From contig NC_068556.1 in NCBI RefSeq assembly GCF_022201045.2, forward strand, positions 17,837,501 to 17,901,500: DNA of 64,000 bases, given 5' to 3'. The position numbers and the translations under genes were made by a program. The notes beneath the pieces are model-generated. The model was not told the origin of the DNA. It saw nothing but the letters and a program-made list of their open reading frames with translations, and did no database searches. Each line of letters begins with the position of its first letter. Position 1 is the stretch's first letter. This DNA comes from Citrus sinensis (lineage: Eukaryota; Streptophyta; Magnoliopsida; Sapindales; Rutaceae). This document shows positions 1 to 11,159 of this stretch, piece by piece.

Positions 1-63
1 CTTAATCCTTTGTCTAGGTTCTCATGTGTGAAGGTCGGGCCGGGCATTTTTGCCCATCCTGAC
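1..63. other. Left edge, remnant resembling a TAGGGATGGC-element end
   Basis: The stretch contains gggccgggcatttttgcccat, a small inverted repeat that looks like the degenerate end of another TAGGGATGGC-type element. Its last eight bases (atcctgac, 56-63) are the left target-site duplication of the next element. Nothing coding is visible. Confidence 0.4.
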
Positions 64-2226
64 TAGGGATGGCAAATGATAAGTGTATATTTTCCATATA
101 TTTTGCTATTAATTTCTCTATCTTTTTTTTGTTTTGGTCTTAAATATTTTAGTTATTTTAGTTAATTTTTAATTTAATATATTATATTTTATTGTGTTAA
201 TTTTTATCTTAGTTTTATTTATTTTGTTATTTTAGGTATATTCTGAAATTAAAGAGAAATCAAATCGGAGCATTCAGGAAAGAAATTTGATTGAAGATTG
301 AGAGACAAAAGTACACAAGAGACCAAGAATTGGAAAGAATTAGAAAATAAATTTAATTAAAGCTTATATGGGCCAAAGCAAAAATTAATGTTGCACATGG
401 AGCTAAAATTAGAAAATGGAAGCCAATTAACAAGCCAAGAACAAGCCAAGCCATCACTTGAAAGCAAAATTGGAAAACAAAGATTGCAAACCAAAAGTGG
501 CCACGTGAAAGGAAAGAGAATAAAGCCTTTTGGCTTTAGGAAATCATTATTGGCTTATTAATTGAAGCATGAGGTGGCGGTTTTGAGCTTGGAATTTAAT
601 TCTCTCCAGGCAAGGATTTAAACAAAGCCAAAGCATTATAAATAGGAAGAATTCGGGCACACAAGAGGAGAGGAGAGCAAGGCAGCAAAAAGGAGTGCAG
701 ACGCAATTCGAGGAAGAGAATTTGACATTGCAGCCGCGAGAAGAAAAAAATCAGCAGCCGGAATTCAATTGAAGAAAAAGGCAGCCGCTTGAATTAATCT
801 CCATGACTGGTTTTATCAATTTTTCTATTCCCAATTTAATTATGTTAGGCTAAATTTTTATTTGGTTGAGGGTGAATTCAAAACCCTAAACATGCTATGC
901 AATTAAATTTAAATTCTATCATTCAATTTATTTAATTGAGATTGTTTATGTTCTTCTATAATTAATGTTCATGGTTTATTCTTGTTTTGTTTGAGTGGCC
1001 AATTAGATAGGACTTGAATAAATTTTATTGCTAGATTAAAATTCTTGATCCGTAATTGTCTTGATATTTTAATCATTAGTAGCAGGTTGGAATCAGTGAT
1101 TTCAATTGAAGAACATAACCTAGGTTAAATAATCCGAGCTTGTGTGTTTATTGCCTAGATCAAACTAATATCTTTCTTTGTTTAATGCTTTCATTATCTT
1201 AAATTTAAAGAGCTTGTTTTAAATTATTTAATGGTTAGAGATTAGGTGAAGAGCTTATTTTGCCTAACGACATATTAAGGAAAGATTGAGACTAACAGAG
1301 CTTATTGTTGTCTACGGTTGATAGTTTCAATATAAATTGATGATAGAATTAATATATTATGTGCATGTTTGGTGGTAGCGAATGATCCTTTAACCAAAGT
1401 TTTCATCATTATTATTTCTTTCTCCTTTAATTAGAGTTTTTATTAAATTCTTGTTCGTAATTTTAATTTCTTTATTTCTTACTATTTAGTTAAAAATTCA
1501 TAAATCCCCCTTTTATTTTTAATTGGCATTTTCTTTAGTTAGATTAATTTATATTATTATTACTATTACTATTATTATTATTACTATTATTTTATTTTAA
1601 ATCTTGCTTTGGAGTTAATAATAAATATAACTAGCATAGTCTCTGTGGGATCGATCCTTACTCGCTCTGTACTAATTATTTATATTAATGGTAAGGTTTT
1701 AAATTTGGTGCACCTTAACGACACTACCAGCAAAATAACCCGGACCTGGACGAACCCGGATAATCCGGGCCAGGTTGAACCCATACCGGAATGTAAAAAA
1801 AATCAGGTCCGGAATAGATTTTAATAAGCCAGATATATCCGGGTCTGGGTTTAGGTTAACCCGTACATCCAGAACTCGGACCCGGATATCTAATTTTAAT
1901 ATTATTTTTTAATTAATTTTATTAATTAATCTGGATGTGTTATTGCTTGGAAATGTATTAATTTTTTATTTTTATAATTTTAGAAATTGATATTGATTCA
2001 TTGATCCGGGTTCAAAATCCAGAATTCAAAAATTTAGATTTTTTCAGGTTGAACCCGGACCCAGATCCGGACCCGGGTGAAAAGATCTGAGTCCAAAAAA
2101 AAAAAATGCTATCCATATCTGGAAGAAATGTAGAGCTCTTTATCAGGATTAGGGATGGCAAAATCCGGGTCCGGGTCCGAATCCGGGAAGGCTACCCGAA
2201 CCCAGATCCGAATTTTGCCATCCCTA
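64..2226. mobile_element. hAT-like nonautonomous element (TAGGGATGGC family), interrupted by a solo LTR
   Basis: The element starts tagggatggcaaa at 64 and ends ttttgccatcccta at 2226, so the termini are inverted repeats. It is flanked by an exact 8-bp duplication, atcctgac (56-63 and 2227-2234), the length expected for hAT transposition. Without the nested LTR it would be about 505 bp. Its interior is a degenerate set of ccgggt/acccgg words, with no transposase frame. The right end is rearranged: see the palindrome at 2122-2254. The superfamily is inferred from TSD length and termini only. Confidence 0.75.
77..1729. mobile_element. Solo LTR, 1,653 bp
   Basis: Begins TGATAAGTG at 77, ends CACTACCA at 1729, and is flanked by the exact 5-bp duplication gcaaa (72-76 and 1730-1734). 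It lies 13 bp inside the left end of the hAT-like element, so it is the younger insertion. No internal domain or second LTR is present, so it is a solo LTR left by LTR-LTR recombination. The segment near 1641-1670 (tctctgtgggatcgatcctt) resembles a conserved LTR 3' motif I associate with Ty3/gypsy elements; the superfamily is not certain. Small open frames inside it are not genes. Confidence 0.8.
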
Positions 2227-2254
2227 ATCCTGACAAAGAGCTCTACCTTTCTTA
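2122..2254. repeat. Near-perfect palindrome made of element terminus plus host flank
   Basis: The left arm (about 2122-2165: aagaaa, gtagagctcttt, atcaggat, tagggatggcaaaa) is the inverted copy of the right arm (about 2210-2254: ttttgccatcccta, atcctgac, aaagagctctac, ctttctt). Over the core 35 bp I see one mismatch. The arms include the transposon end, its target-site duplication and about 20 bp of host flank. It lies about 130 bp upstream of the PPR start codon and would form a stable hairpin. Confidence 0.85.
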
Positions 2255-2382
2255 GTTTATAAATGATATTGCAATTTACATATTTACCCATTTAAAAAAA
2301 AAAATTCTATCTACATACCCACACATGTAGAAGGTCTCCTCATCTTTCCCTCCAATTGGGTCTTCAAACTAGATGGAACCTC

Positions 2383-4413
2383 ATGTTGTCTTCTCGTTCC
2401 TTCCTCAAACTCACCAAAACCCTCTGTTTAACTCTCACCAGACGACTATCTCACACGGTCCCACAAATCTCTACAACCAACCAAAGGCTCATAACCCCTC
2501 TGAACCTAAAACCCATCAACGCAGAAATCTCTAGCCTCATGAGAAATGCCCGTATACAGGAAGCCCAGAACCTGTTCGATGAAATGCCCCAAAGAGACAC
2601 CGTCACGTGGAATGTGATGATACGGGGTTACTTTAAAAATGGGTTTTTAGATAACGCTATGTATTTATTCAATCAAATGCCTGAACGTGATATGTTTACT
2701 TATAATACGGTGATTGCAGGGTTGATGCAGAGTGATAATGTTCAAGGTGCTAAGGAGGTTTTTGATGGGATGGAGGTTAGAGATGTTGTAACATGGAATT
2801 CGATGATTTCTGGGTATGTGTGTAATGGTTTGATTGATGAAGCTTTGAGGGTTTTTCATGGTATGCCTTTAAAGGATGTGGTTTCATGGAATCTGGTGAT
2901 AGGAGCACTGGTGAATTGTCAAAGGATGGATTTGGCGGAAAGTTACTTTAAAGAAATGGGTGCTAGAGATGTTGCTTCTTGGACAATTATGGTAAATGGA
3001 CTTGTGAGAGAAGGACGGATAGTTGAAGCACGTAAACTCTTTGATAAGATGCCTGCAAAGGATGTTCAAGCTTGGAATCTGATGATAGCTGGTTACTTGG
3101 ATAATGGATGCGTTGGTGTAGCTGAAGATTTGTTTCAAAAAATGCATGACCGTGATTTGACTTCGTGGAAGCAGTTAATTAATGGTTTGGTTAATAGCCG
3201 AAGAATTGATGCTGCAATTAGCTATTTTAAGCAAATGCCTGAAACATGTGAAAAGACTTGGAACTCAATTATTTCGGTATTAATAAGAAATGGACTTGTC
3301 AAGGAAGCTCATGCATATCTTGAGAAATACCCGTACAGCAACATAGCATCATGGACAAATGTGATTGTTGGTTATTTCGAAATGGGTGAGGTTGGAAGTG
3401 CAATTAAGGTTTTTGAATTGATGACAACCCGAGATGTAACTGTGTGGAATGTTATGATATTTGGACTAGGAGAAAATGATCTCGGGGAGGAAGGTCTGAA
3501 GTTTTTTGTCCAAATGAAAGAGTCAGGTCCATCCCCTGATAATGCAACATTTACTAGTGTTTTAACAATCTGTTCAGATCTTCCAACCTTAGATCTCGGA
3601 AGACAAATCCACGCACAGGCAATTAAAATAGCCAGGAATCAGTTTACTACTGTTTCTAATGCAATGATAACCATGTATGCAAGATGTGGAAACATACAAT
3701 CAGCCTTGCTGGAATTCTCTTCCGTGCCAATCCATGATATCATATCTTGGAATTCTATTATATGTGGTTTGGCTTACCATGGATACGCTGAAAAAGCTCT
3801 AGAGCTGTTTGAAAGAATGAGGTTAACAGATTTTAAGCCCGATGACATAACCTTTGTGGGAGTTCTATCCGCTTGTAGTTATGCAGGACTGGTTGATCAG
3901 GGTAGATACTACTTCGATTGTATGAAAAACAAGTACTTTCTTCAGCCAAGAAGTGCACATTATACTTGTGTTGTTGACTTGCTTGGGAGATTCGGGCTTA
4001 TAGATGAGGCAATGAATCTTTTAAATGAAATAAGAGCAGATGGAATTGAAGTTTCTCCAACTGTTTGGGGAGCTTTGCTGGGAGCCTGTAGAATCCACAA
4101 CAACATCAAGGTGGGTGAGATTGCTGGTGAGAGGGTTATGGAACTAGAACCTAATAACTCTGGCGTATATCTAATTTTGACAGAAATGTATCTGAGCTGT
4201 GGTAGAAGAGAAGATGCTAAGAGGATATTTGCTCAAATGAAAGAGAACGGTGTTAAGAAGGAACCAGGTTGTAGTTGGATTCAAATCAACGATGGTGGGC
4301 ATGTATTTCTTTCAGGAGACAGTTCACACCCCAAGTTCCATAGGCTCCGTTATCTTTTGAACTTACTTCATACAGAGATAGAGAGAGAAATTCTTTTTGA
4401 TGCATATTACTAG
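2383..4413 (+). CDS. PLS-class pentatricopeptide repeat protein (E-type C-terminus)
   Basis: Single-exon gene of 676 codons. I start at the first in-frame ATG (2383); the frame is open a little upstream, but only from non-ATG codons. The N-terminus (MLSSRSFLKLTKTLC, rich in S/T/R/L, no acid) looks like an organelle transit peptide. From about residue 45 come roughly 13 PPR motifs with repeated VTWNxMIxGY and AxxLFDxMPxRD signatures. Then follow an E motif (WGALLGACRIHNNIKVGE) and an E+-like end (EPGCSWIQINDGGHVFLSGDSSHP). There is no DYW deaminase domain. Proteins of this class bind organellar RNA and specify C-to-U editing sites, recruiting a deaminase in trans when they lack DYW. The RNA target cannot be read from the sequence. 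The promoter region contains the palindrome at 2122-2254. Confidence 0.93.
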   Translation: MLSSRSFLKLTKTLCLTLTRRLSHTVPQISTTNQRLITPLNLKPINAEISSLMRNARIQEAQNLFDEMPQRDTVTWNVMIRGYFKNGFLDNAMYLFNQMPERDMFTYNTVIAGLMQSDNVQGAKEVFDGMEVRDVVTWNSMISGYVCNGLIDEALRVFHGMPLKDVVSWNLVIGALVNCQRMDLAESYFKEMGARDVASWTIMVNGLVREGRIVEARKLFDKMPAKDVQAWNLMIAGYLDNGCVGVAEDLFQKMHDRDLTSWKQLINGLVNSRRIDAAISYFKQMPETCEKTWNSIISVLIRNGLVKEAHAYLEKYPYSNIASWTNVIVGYFEMGEVGSAIKVFELMTTRDVTVWNVMIFGLGENDLGEEGLKFFVQMKESGPSPDNATFTSVLTICSDLPTLDLGRQIHAQAIKIARNQFTTVSNAMITMYARCGNIQSALLEFSSVPIHDIISWNSIICGLAYHGYAEKALELFERMRLTDFKPDDITFVGVLSACSYAGLVDQGRYYFDCMKNKYFLQPRSAHYTCVVDLLGRFGLIDEAMNLLNEIRADGIEVSPTVWGALLGACRIHNNIKVGEIAGERVMELEPNNSGVYLILTEMYLSCGRREDAKRIFAQMKENGVKKEPGCSWIQINDGGHVFLSGDSSHPKFHRLRYLLNLLHTEIEREILFDAYY

Positions 4414-5012
4414 TGAGACTACATTGGTCACTTACTCTTTAACATCCTATGGCTGTCCCAAAATTGGGAACAGTCGAGTACGTAAGCTGATCGAAGGCTG
4501 AGGACCCGATGGATTTGAGGATTTGAGGTAGGAACTGAAGCTGACTTTCTGAAGGACTAAGGCCGACTTTGCGAATGAGAGTTGCTGATTAAGATCTAAG
4601 CAGAAATTGACAATAATCGGAAGCAAATACTATCATTCTTTGTTAACCTGTTAAAAGATGGACGTCACATATTTCTCAGGTTTATGAGGCCTCAAGGAAG
4701 CAGTGAGGTGGATCTTCAAATGGGACAGTGATTTAAAAAATTCAAGGGAGTTTTCCAACTTAAACTTCCAGTCTGTAATTTAATAAGCATGACTAAAATC
4801 ATTTCAACCTTCTCTTCTTCCTATATTCAAGAGAGAGAGAAATTTTACTCCAAGAAATACAAGGATTGTGTAAACAGTGTTTCGTATGTGATTTGTAACA
4901 TATGCACAATTGCTTTTCCAATTTTCCTATGGGGAAAAAGGAAAGAAAAGAAATCAAACACTCCGTATCTGTGAATACACTCATGTCTGTATAATGTTTG
5001 AACGACAATCGA
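4414..5012. other. Convergent 3' region between PPR gene and the minus-strand gene
   Basis: About 600 bp separating two convergent stop codons. It should hold both 3' UTRs. I see no conserved coding frame, RNA gene or mobile-element end. Confidence 0.5.
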
Positions 5013-6765
5013 TCAAAATTTCCAAGTTCTGAGATATCTCCTTTGACTGGGATCTGCCGTTGCTGAGCCCTTCTTGCCTTTAATATCACTCTTATTTTCA
5101 TGCACATTATTGGAGGATGTTGTGTTTAGTTGACTTTTGATGCGAGTCGAGCTAGCTTTACATTTTGCCTTTGCATGTCTATTTGAAACCATATCATGAT
5201 TCCTCAAAGCTGCTGGTCGCTCTCCTTTCAATCTGTTTTTATTTCCTATTACAGCATCATTATCTGAATACAAAATTTATCAACTACCACGTATTAGTAG
5301 CCTTAGAGATAAATCAATTGATTGGAGAATTAAACATTCACAAAATCACATACAATGAGTGTGATGCTGTGTTGGATGAACACAATGATCAATCATAGTG
5401 AAAGCTCTGAGAATCATATACAACCTATTTATGCTGCAGATTTGATTACTGCATTTCATATTCAAGTTCCTAGTCATCAGTTTCTTTCTCTGTGGACTAA
5501 TAACAGAATGTAATCTCAAACTAATGTCAACATAATTAAGCAAAGTTATCTTACCAGGACTAGATAAGACAGCACGTGGACGCAGGATTGAACCGGCTCT
5601 TATATTTGGTTTTTCCGTCTCATCAATCTTTACATCATTCTTCCCGTCATCCGACAATGAAGTAGAGTCCATTGTCGGAGATGTGACTCTTATATTTGGT
5701 TTTTCCTTCTCATCAATCTTTACATCATTCTTCCCGTCATCCGACAATGAAGTAGAGTCCATTGTCGGAGATGTGACTCTTATATTTGGTTTTTCCTTCT
5801 CATCAATCTTTACATCATTCTTCCTGTCATCCGACAATGAAGTAGAGTCCATTGTCGGAGATGTGACTCTTATATTTGGTTTTTCCTTCTCATCAATCTT
5901 TGTATAGTTGTTCTGCTCTGCTTCTGTCAATGAAGTATAGTCATATATCAGAACTTGAACGTTACTCTATAAGAAACAAATGGAATTTTGTATCAGAAGC
6001 TACAATATAATAAAACTTAACCTTTGTGCGTAGAATTTGTGGGCGTCACTACATTTCGCAGAGGAGATTTTGGAATTCTTGCAATGAATGCTCGAGAATC
6101 ATCCCGATGCTCTATCTCTGGAAAAACAAACAGGTCATTACATACTCAATACATCAACTCCAATCAAGACTGACTTAGAGTTATTAATACTAAATCAAAG
6201 CATCAGAAATCCTTAAAAATGAAGAAGCCTCTACTGCTGGGGTCAACTTCTCAATCTTCAAAACCATCTATCATAATAACTCATGGCTTAATTAACCACG
6301 AAAATTTCCTATGCTTCAGGTTCAAGATGAGATGATCAAATATCTAGCAGAGCTATTTGTTTCCAAGTTCCCCATGTCATAAAAAGAATCAAGCTATTGC
6401 AATTGCTTTTGTATTATGAAAGGGAGTTCAGCCTATTTGAAATTGATATCATGCTGATTACTAAATAAATAAATATTGATAGAAGACACAACAAAATTCC
6501 AAATTACCCAAAAAAAGAAATATGATATTGAAAAGGAAATATTTGGATAAAAGAAAAAAAAATACCGGGAGAAGAAGGAACATGTAAGGAGAGAGACTCA
6601 AGAAGCTGAAGACCAACTGCAACATGTTCATCATATTGGTATTTCTCTTCTCTCACCTTCACCTTCGGATACACTACCGAAAAAACATAATAAATGAAAA
6701 TAAATAAATAAGTAATAAACGTCTCATGATCAATAAACGAAAAACCCAGATCAAAAAGACTTACT
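5013..6765 (-). CDS. Plant protein of unknown function with 30-residue repeats (5 exons)
   Basis: Reconstructed by eye on the minus strand. Exon 2 is 6566-6673 (YPKVKVREEKYQYDEHVAVG), exon 3 6022-6117 (RAFIARIPKSPLRNVV), exon 4 5555 to about 5953 or 5966, exon 5 5013-5263 (ends RRYLRTWKF, stop). Exon 1 supplies only the A of the start codon at 6765, joined to TG at 6673-6672; the same frame upstream meets a stop. Exon 4 carries just over three copies of an acidic, lysine-rich 30-residue repeat (KIDEKEKPNIR...DDGKNDV). The protein is about 284 aa, hydrophilic and probably disordered apart from the conserved N-terminus; exon 5 is basic. I do not recognise the family and assign no function. The exon 3-4 junction is unsettled: the consensus donor at 6022 is in phase 1 and needs a weak acceptor at 5953. 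Confidence 0.6.
5588..5905 (-). repeat. 90-bp tandem repeat inside coding exon 4
   Basis: The word tatatttggt recurs at 5601, 5691, 5781 and 5871, exactly 90 bp apart, and the intervening sequence is nearly identical (single changes such as ccg/cct). Because 90 is a multiple of three, the array adds whole 30-residue units to the minus-strand protein. The near-identity indicates recent expansion. Confidence 0.92.
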
Positions 6766-6886
6766 TGGGTTTGTTTCTCTGCTTTGACTTCTTGGAGAGC
6801 TTTTGCTTATTCAGCTATTAATGCAAGGGCAAGGGCCTGCGAATAAAAGAAGTTCCGTGGCTAAAGCAAAGCAAAGACAAAGAAAA

Positions 6887-6901
6887 CACGTGAAGCACGT
6901 G
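6887..6901. promoter_or_regulatory. Twin CACGTG G-boxes upstream of the minus-strand gene
   Basis: Two palindromic CACGTG hexamers (6887-6892 and 6896-6901) lie about 9 bp apart, just upstream of the inferred first exon. CACGTG is the classical binding site of plant bHLH and bZIP factors. Use in vivo is inferred only. Confidence 0.5.
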
Positions 6902-7930
6902 GGAAATGAAAGTGGAGTTTCACGTTTTTTGAGATGAGAAGTCAGGAACAGAACAAAAAGCACACAACGAAGATCGCTTTGCTTTGCTTTGCTTGTTGTG
7001 TCTGGTTGTTTTGTTTTGACCTGAGAGTTGCCTTAAGAATGAGAAAGAAGATGGCAAATGGCGACTTCCGTCTTACGGCACTACAAGGAATCATCGTCAT
7101 GGTCGGCCGAATCAGAAAGCCTCAGGGAAATTAATGGTCGCGATTGCCACTTGGCTAGTGGTGGGTCCTACTGACTTACACTTTTGGCAGTCATTTGATT
7201 TCGGAAGCTAGAATCCGATACGACTCTGTGTTTAGATGGTACTTTTCGATTGATCTTTTTTAAGTTCATTTAATTGTTGTCTCTTTTCGGCCCTGACGTC
7301 TCCCATTATGTCCTTGAAATTTTTTTTTACTCTCGTCGAAGATCAATTCTAGAAAATACTGGATTTTCTAATTCACTTTTTTTTTTCTGTCCTCTATTTT
7401 TATTTTTTACATGTTTATTTAAAAAAATTATAATAAGGATGTGTTTGGTGTCTAATTTAGATTATTGATAATAATTTAATTTATTTTACAGTGATAAAAA
7501 TTTTGGGAGTCCTTTTTTTTAAATATTACAGGACAATTCTATTTTTCGTCACTACTGCTCCATGATCCGCGCTTCAATAGACTCTCAGTCTCGAATAATT
7601 AGCTTAATGATATTTAAATTAAAAACTGTAATAAAATATTAATAAAAATTTAACAAAGATTTATTACTATTTCTTTATTTTTTTTCATTAATTAAATGAA
7701 TTTAAATTTGTGTTGATCGTATAATATAATTCGGAAAAAAAAAAAAACTCTCTTTAGCCCTTTCCCACCATAAACAAGTGGGGTTATTTCTTCTCTAAAA
7801 AAGTACTAAAATAGAAAGCAAAAGACGGTTTGGGGTTTTAAGAGCCGTTAGTTCTTAATAATAATGAAGTAGAAAAACTTGCTAGGGTTTAAGCTTGAGT
7901 GGAATTTTAGTGAGATTAGAGTCAGTCGTG
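6902..7930. other. Intergenic region between divergent genes
   Basis: About 1 kb between the minus-strand repeat-protein gene and the methyltransferase gene. It presumably holds both promoters. It is AT-rich with T and A runs. A sequence near 7437 (ggatgtgtttggtgtc) resembles a MITE terminus, but I find no matching opposite end. Confidence 0.45.
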
Positions 7931-10666
7931 ATGTGGCAAAGAGCTGGGGGGAGCTGGAGATGGAACATCCGGCGGCTTTGCACGGCCGCACGACGTCGTA
8001 TTGAGGACGAGGGTGACTGGATTTACTCGTCGGAGTGGTGGGGAACTGGCTCCGGCGGCTACACCCTTCTCCGCTCGACTTCCAATAAAGGAAACGGCGT
8101 CGTTTCAGTTCTTGCTTACCCTTCTTCTAGACCCGTCAGTCCCTCCCCCTCTCTCTCTCTGTATTAGTAATTATTGTTTGGTTAGTTCAATTTTTGTACA
8201 AAATTTTAATTGAATCTCTAAAAAGACTGCTCTTCAAATAAGCACTTTACTGGTTTGTTATGCAACAACTTGAAATGCATTGTGCAGAAGTACTTAATAG
8301 TAAGTACTTTTGTGGTTTCTACGAAAGCACTTTTCAGAAGCACCTATACGACTCGGTTATTTTCTTACTTTAAATGTAACTACCCTTTTTTTAGAGTAAA
8401 GAGAGGTGGCCAGAAATGGAGAGATGGCTGCAGCAAAGGTGTGCAGGGATATATCCAAGTTATGGAGACAATACGCGTTTTAAAGTGCTTGGATATCAAT
8501 GGCGCACGCTTCGCTTTAATGAGGATACTCGCCAGAGCACTGTTAAAGTTATGGCTGCTTGTCGGGAATCAGAACCAGGCACTGTGTGCTATATGCAGCA
8601 GGCTCATTGCCTGGCTGTTCCATGTAAATTCCAGTTCCTTACTTTATAATGATGAATTGGCTGTTTAACATCACGTTTTAAGCGGCTCAAATATTTGTCC
8701 ATATTTCAAGTCCGCTGATTTAATGGTAGAGTAGCAGCTGCTTAATCTCATCTAATCTGCCCTAGTATTTCTTGTCATGTTCATTTTACTTTCAGCAATC
8801 AGCATCATCCTTCACTCATATTTATTATCAGACTTCTTTAGTCTTCAACAATCTTTACGTGATGGATATTCTTATGAATATGCGAATCGGCCTTCAGTTG
8901 AAGTTAAAGATGGGCCACCTACGATCATAAGATTGATTATTGCCAGCATTTGGAGCTGGTTGATCTGTGGGTTGGGCAAGGGCTGACCCCTATCATATAG
9001 CCTGCTGCTACTGATGGAGAAGAAAATACATATCAACTTCCACATCATTGTTCTTTATTGCTTTTGTGAATCAGTGGCACTAAATAGAGCTTCTACACTC
9101 ACAGCACTTGTAAATTCACAGTCAATGAGAAAAAAATGATTGAGGAATAGGACAATGCTGTATGGTGATTACTTGAGTTGGAAGAGGTTCTTGCCAAGTA
9201 TAACAAAGAGGCATATCATTTGAGTTACCCAAATCAATGTGACTCTTGTGAATTAGAACTCACAGTAGTTAATTGAAGAATTTCATGCTTTCTTACCGTG
9301 AATGTGTATGATGATATAAGTTGGGTGATTTTTTGGACACTAGATTTGATGTCGTGTGTTATTATATGATTGACATGGTGTTTCATCTTCAGTCACTAGT
9401 TTTCTGTTATTCTTCTAAATAAAATTTTGCAGCAATCATATAAAAAAAGAAAAAGTTTTCTGTTATTCTTATCGATATTCTTTTGTAACAGAATAATATA
9501 ATCTACCAATATGAGTTGTTCGTTGCCCCTACCTTCAATCTGAAGCTTTTTCTACTAGTCCCAGCCTCTGTAGATTATATTTTGATGTCTTTTTCATAGA
9601 AGTCACAGCTAACTTTTGATGGTTTATTGCCTTAGTGTAGATCTGAAGAGTATGGTATCAACTGGGTTGGCTACTATTGCTTCTTCTAACTATGATCTTG
9701 TGAGTGCTGCACACGGGAAGAAAACAATGAATATATTATGCATTGGTCACGGAGGTGGAAGCTTGCCATTATTTTTGGCCAGCAAAATTCAAGGTTGGGG
9801 ATGTTCACAATTCCTTTTCTGTATGTGCTTTCTCCGAAGAGTTATTGATGCTCACATTACCTCTTCTGCATATGCTTTTTCTTAAGAGTCATTGAGTACA
9901 CCCAAAATATTGCATTACGCAAGAATTTCTGTAAACAAATCCTTGCTTTCAGATTAAGTATTCTATGCTTGTCTCAGGTGCTATTGTCCACATAGTTGAG
10001 ATTGACCCCATTGTTATCTCAGCCTCAGTTCAAGCAATGGGCTTTCCATGTTTCTCAGTGATGACTCCATCTGGTGAGCGTGTCATGTCGAAACCCAATA
10101 CTATTGACGAAGTACTGTGGAAAGGCACCCATGAGAGGTTAAACCTCTATGAAGCAGACGCCGAGAAGTTTATCCTCGGGAGCACCAATCTGTACGATTT
10201 GGTCTTTATCGATGCCTATGATGGTGACGACATCTTCCCCCGTAAACTTTGGGACCCAGATTCCCCGTTTGTCAAAGCCCTCAGTGATCAGCTCCACCCC
10301 AAACATGGGACGGTTGTGGTGAACCTGCATTCAGATTCTGATATCCTCAATGCTACAGAATCAGGTTCCTATATTAATCAGCAGCCTCTGCAGATGGGAA
10401 AGTATGTTTCTAGCATTGGTCGCGCGTATAAAGATGCTCTTCTGGGAAATGGAAGTACTGGTTTGGCGTACATTGTTTCAGCTCCATGGGTTTGTAATTC
10501 AACCCTCGTTGTAAGCAGGGGTCTGTGGTGCCGCAAGGGATATTATTATAACAGGGATTTAGTTGTGAAGACTCTAATATCCAAATCCCTTGAAGTGGAA
10601 CTTGTTTTAAACTTACCTTTCCCTAGTTTTCAGTATATAAAGAGAGATTTTACACTCATTGATTAA
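7931..10666 (+). CDS. SAM-dependent methyltransferase, spermidine-synthase fold (4 exons)
   Basis: Exons 7931-8134, 8404-8623, 9641-9793 and 9978-10666 join in frame to 421 codons. All introns have GT-AG ends and the phases agree. The first 40 residues are basic. Residues 173-190 (ILCIGHGGGSLPLFLASK) form the glycine-rich SAM-binding motif I. VEIDP near 199-203 has the acidic residue expected to bind the SAM ribose, and DLVFIDAYDGDD near 266-277 matches the post-motif region of spermidine-synthase-like proteins. Plants have orphan members of this superfamily with unknown substrates, so I claim the fold but not polyamine synthesis. The frame upstream of 7931 begins only at a non-ATG codon, so ATG at 7931 was chosen. 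Intron 2 is about 1 kb. Confidence 0.85.
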
Positions 10667-10714
10667 CCTTTGAATGGTTGAGTCTTCAATGTGTGCCCAC
10701 CATTATTAAAATTA

Positions 10715-11159
10715 GGGTTAATTTTGTCCTGCCCCCAACTGTTTCAACATTTTTCGTCACGCACCCATATGTTTCGAAAATACTCACTTCACACCTAATT
10801 CCGTTAATTTGACCGTTATGTTTAACGGAGCTACTTGAAATTTAAGTAAATGTCCGAAATACCCCTTATCTTGAATTAGAGAAAAACAAAATGAGATAAA
10901 ATGTTAATTTAATAATTAATGTTTACATTAAAAAATTTTATTTAAAGGTAATTAATAATAATTTCATCAATTAAATTATCAAATAAATTTAATTTATCAT
11001 CATCAAATAATATTTAGGATATGAATTTTCAAATTTGTCCTTTGACCGTTAGAATAAACGGTCAAATTAACGAAATTGGGTGTGGAGTGAGTATTTTCGA
11101 AACATATGGGTGTGTGGCGAAAAATATTGAAACAGTTGGGTGCAGGACAAAATTAACCC
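10715..11159. mobile_element. MULE-type MITE with long terminal inverted repeats, 445 bp
   Basis: Starts gggttaattttgtcctg and ends caggacaaaattaaccc. The inverted arms extend well over 100 bp (matching words include caactgtttcaa, catatgtttcgaaaatactca and aatttgaccgtt). The flanks are an exact 9-bp duplication, ttaaaatta (10706-10714 and 11160-11168), the length typical of Mutator-like transposition. There is no transposase. It sits between the methyltransferase stop and the TOM9 promoter. The short frame at 11021-11413 runs across its right arm and is not a gene. Confidence 0.92.

Noticed and set aside
1609-1824. 71-codon plus-strand frame
   Set aside because: It crosses the right boundary of a solo LTR into the hAT-like element, so it cannot be an ancestral gene.
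7437-7560. Possible MITE starting ggatgtgtttggtgtc
   Set aside because: No inverted partner end was found within several hundred bases.
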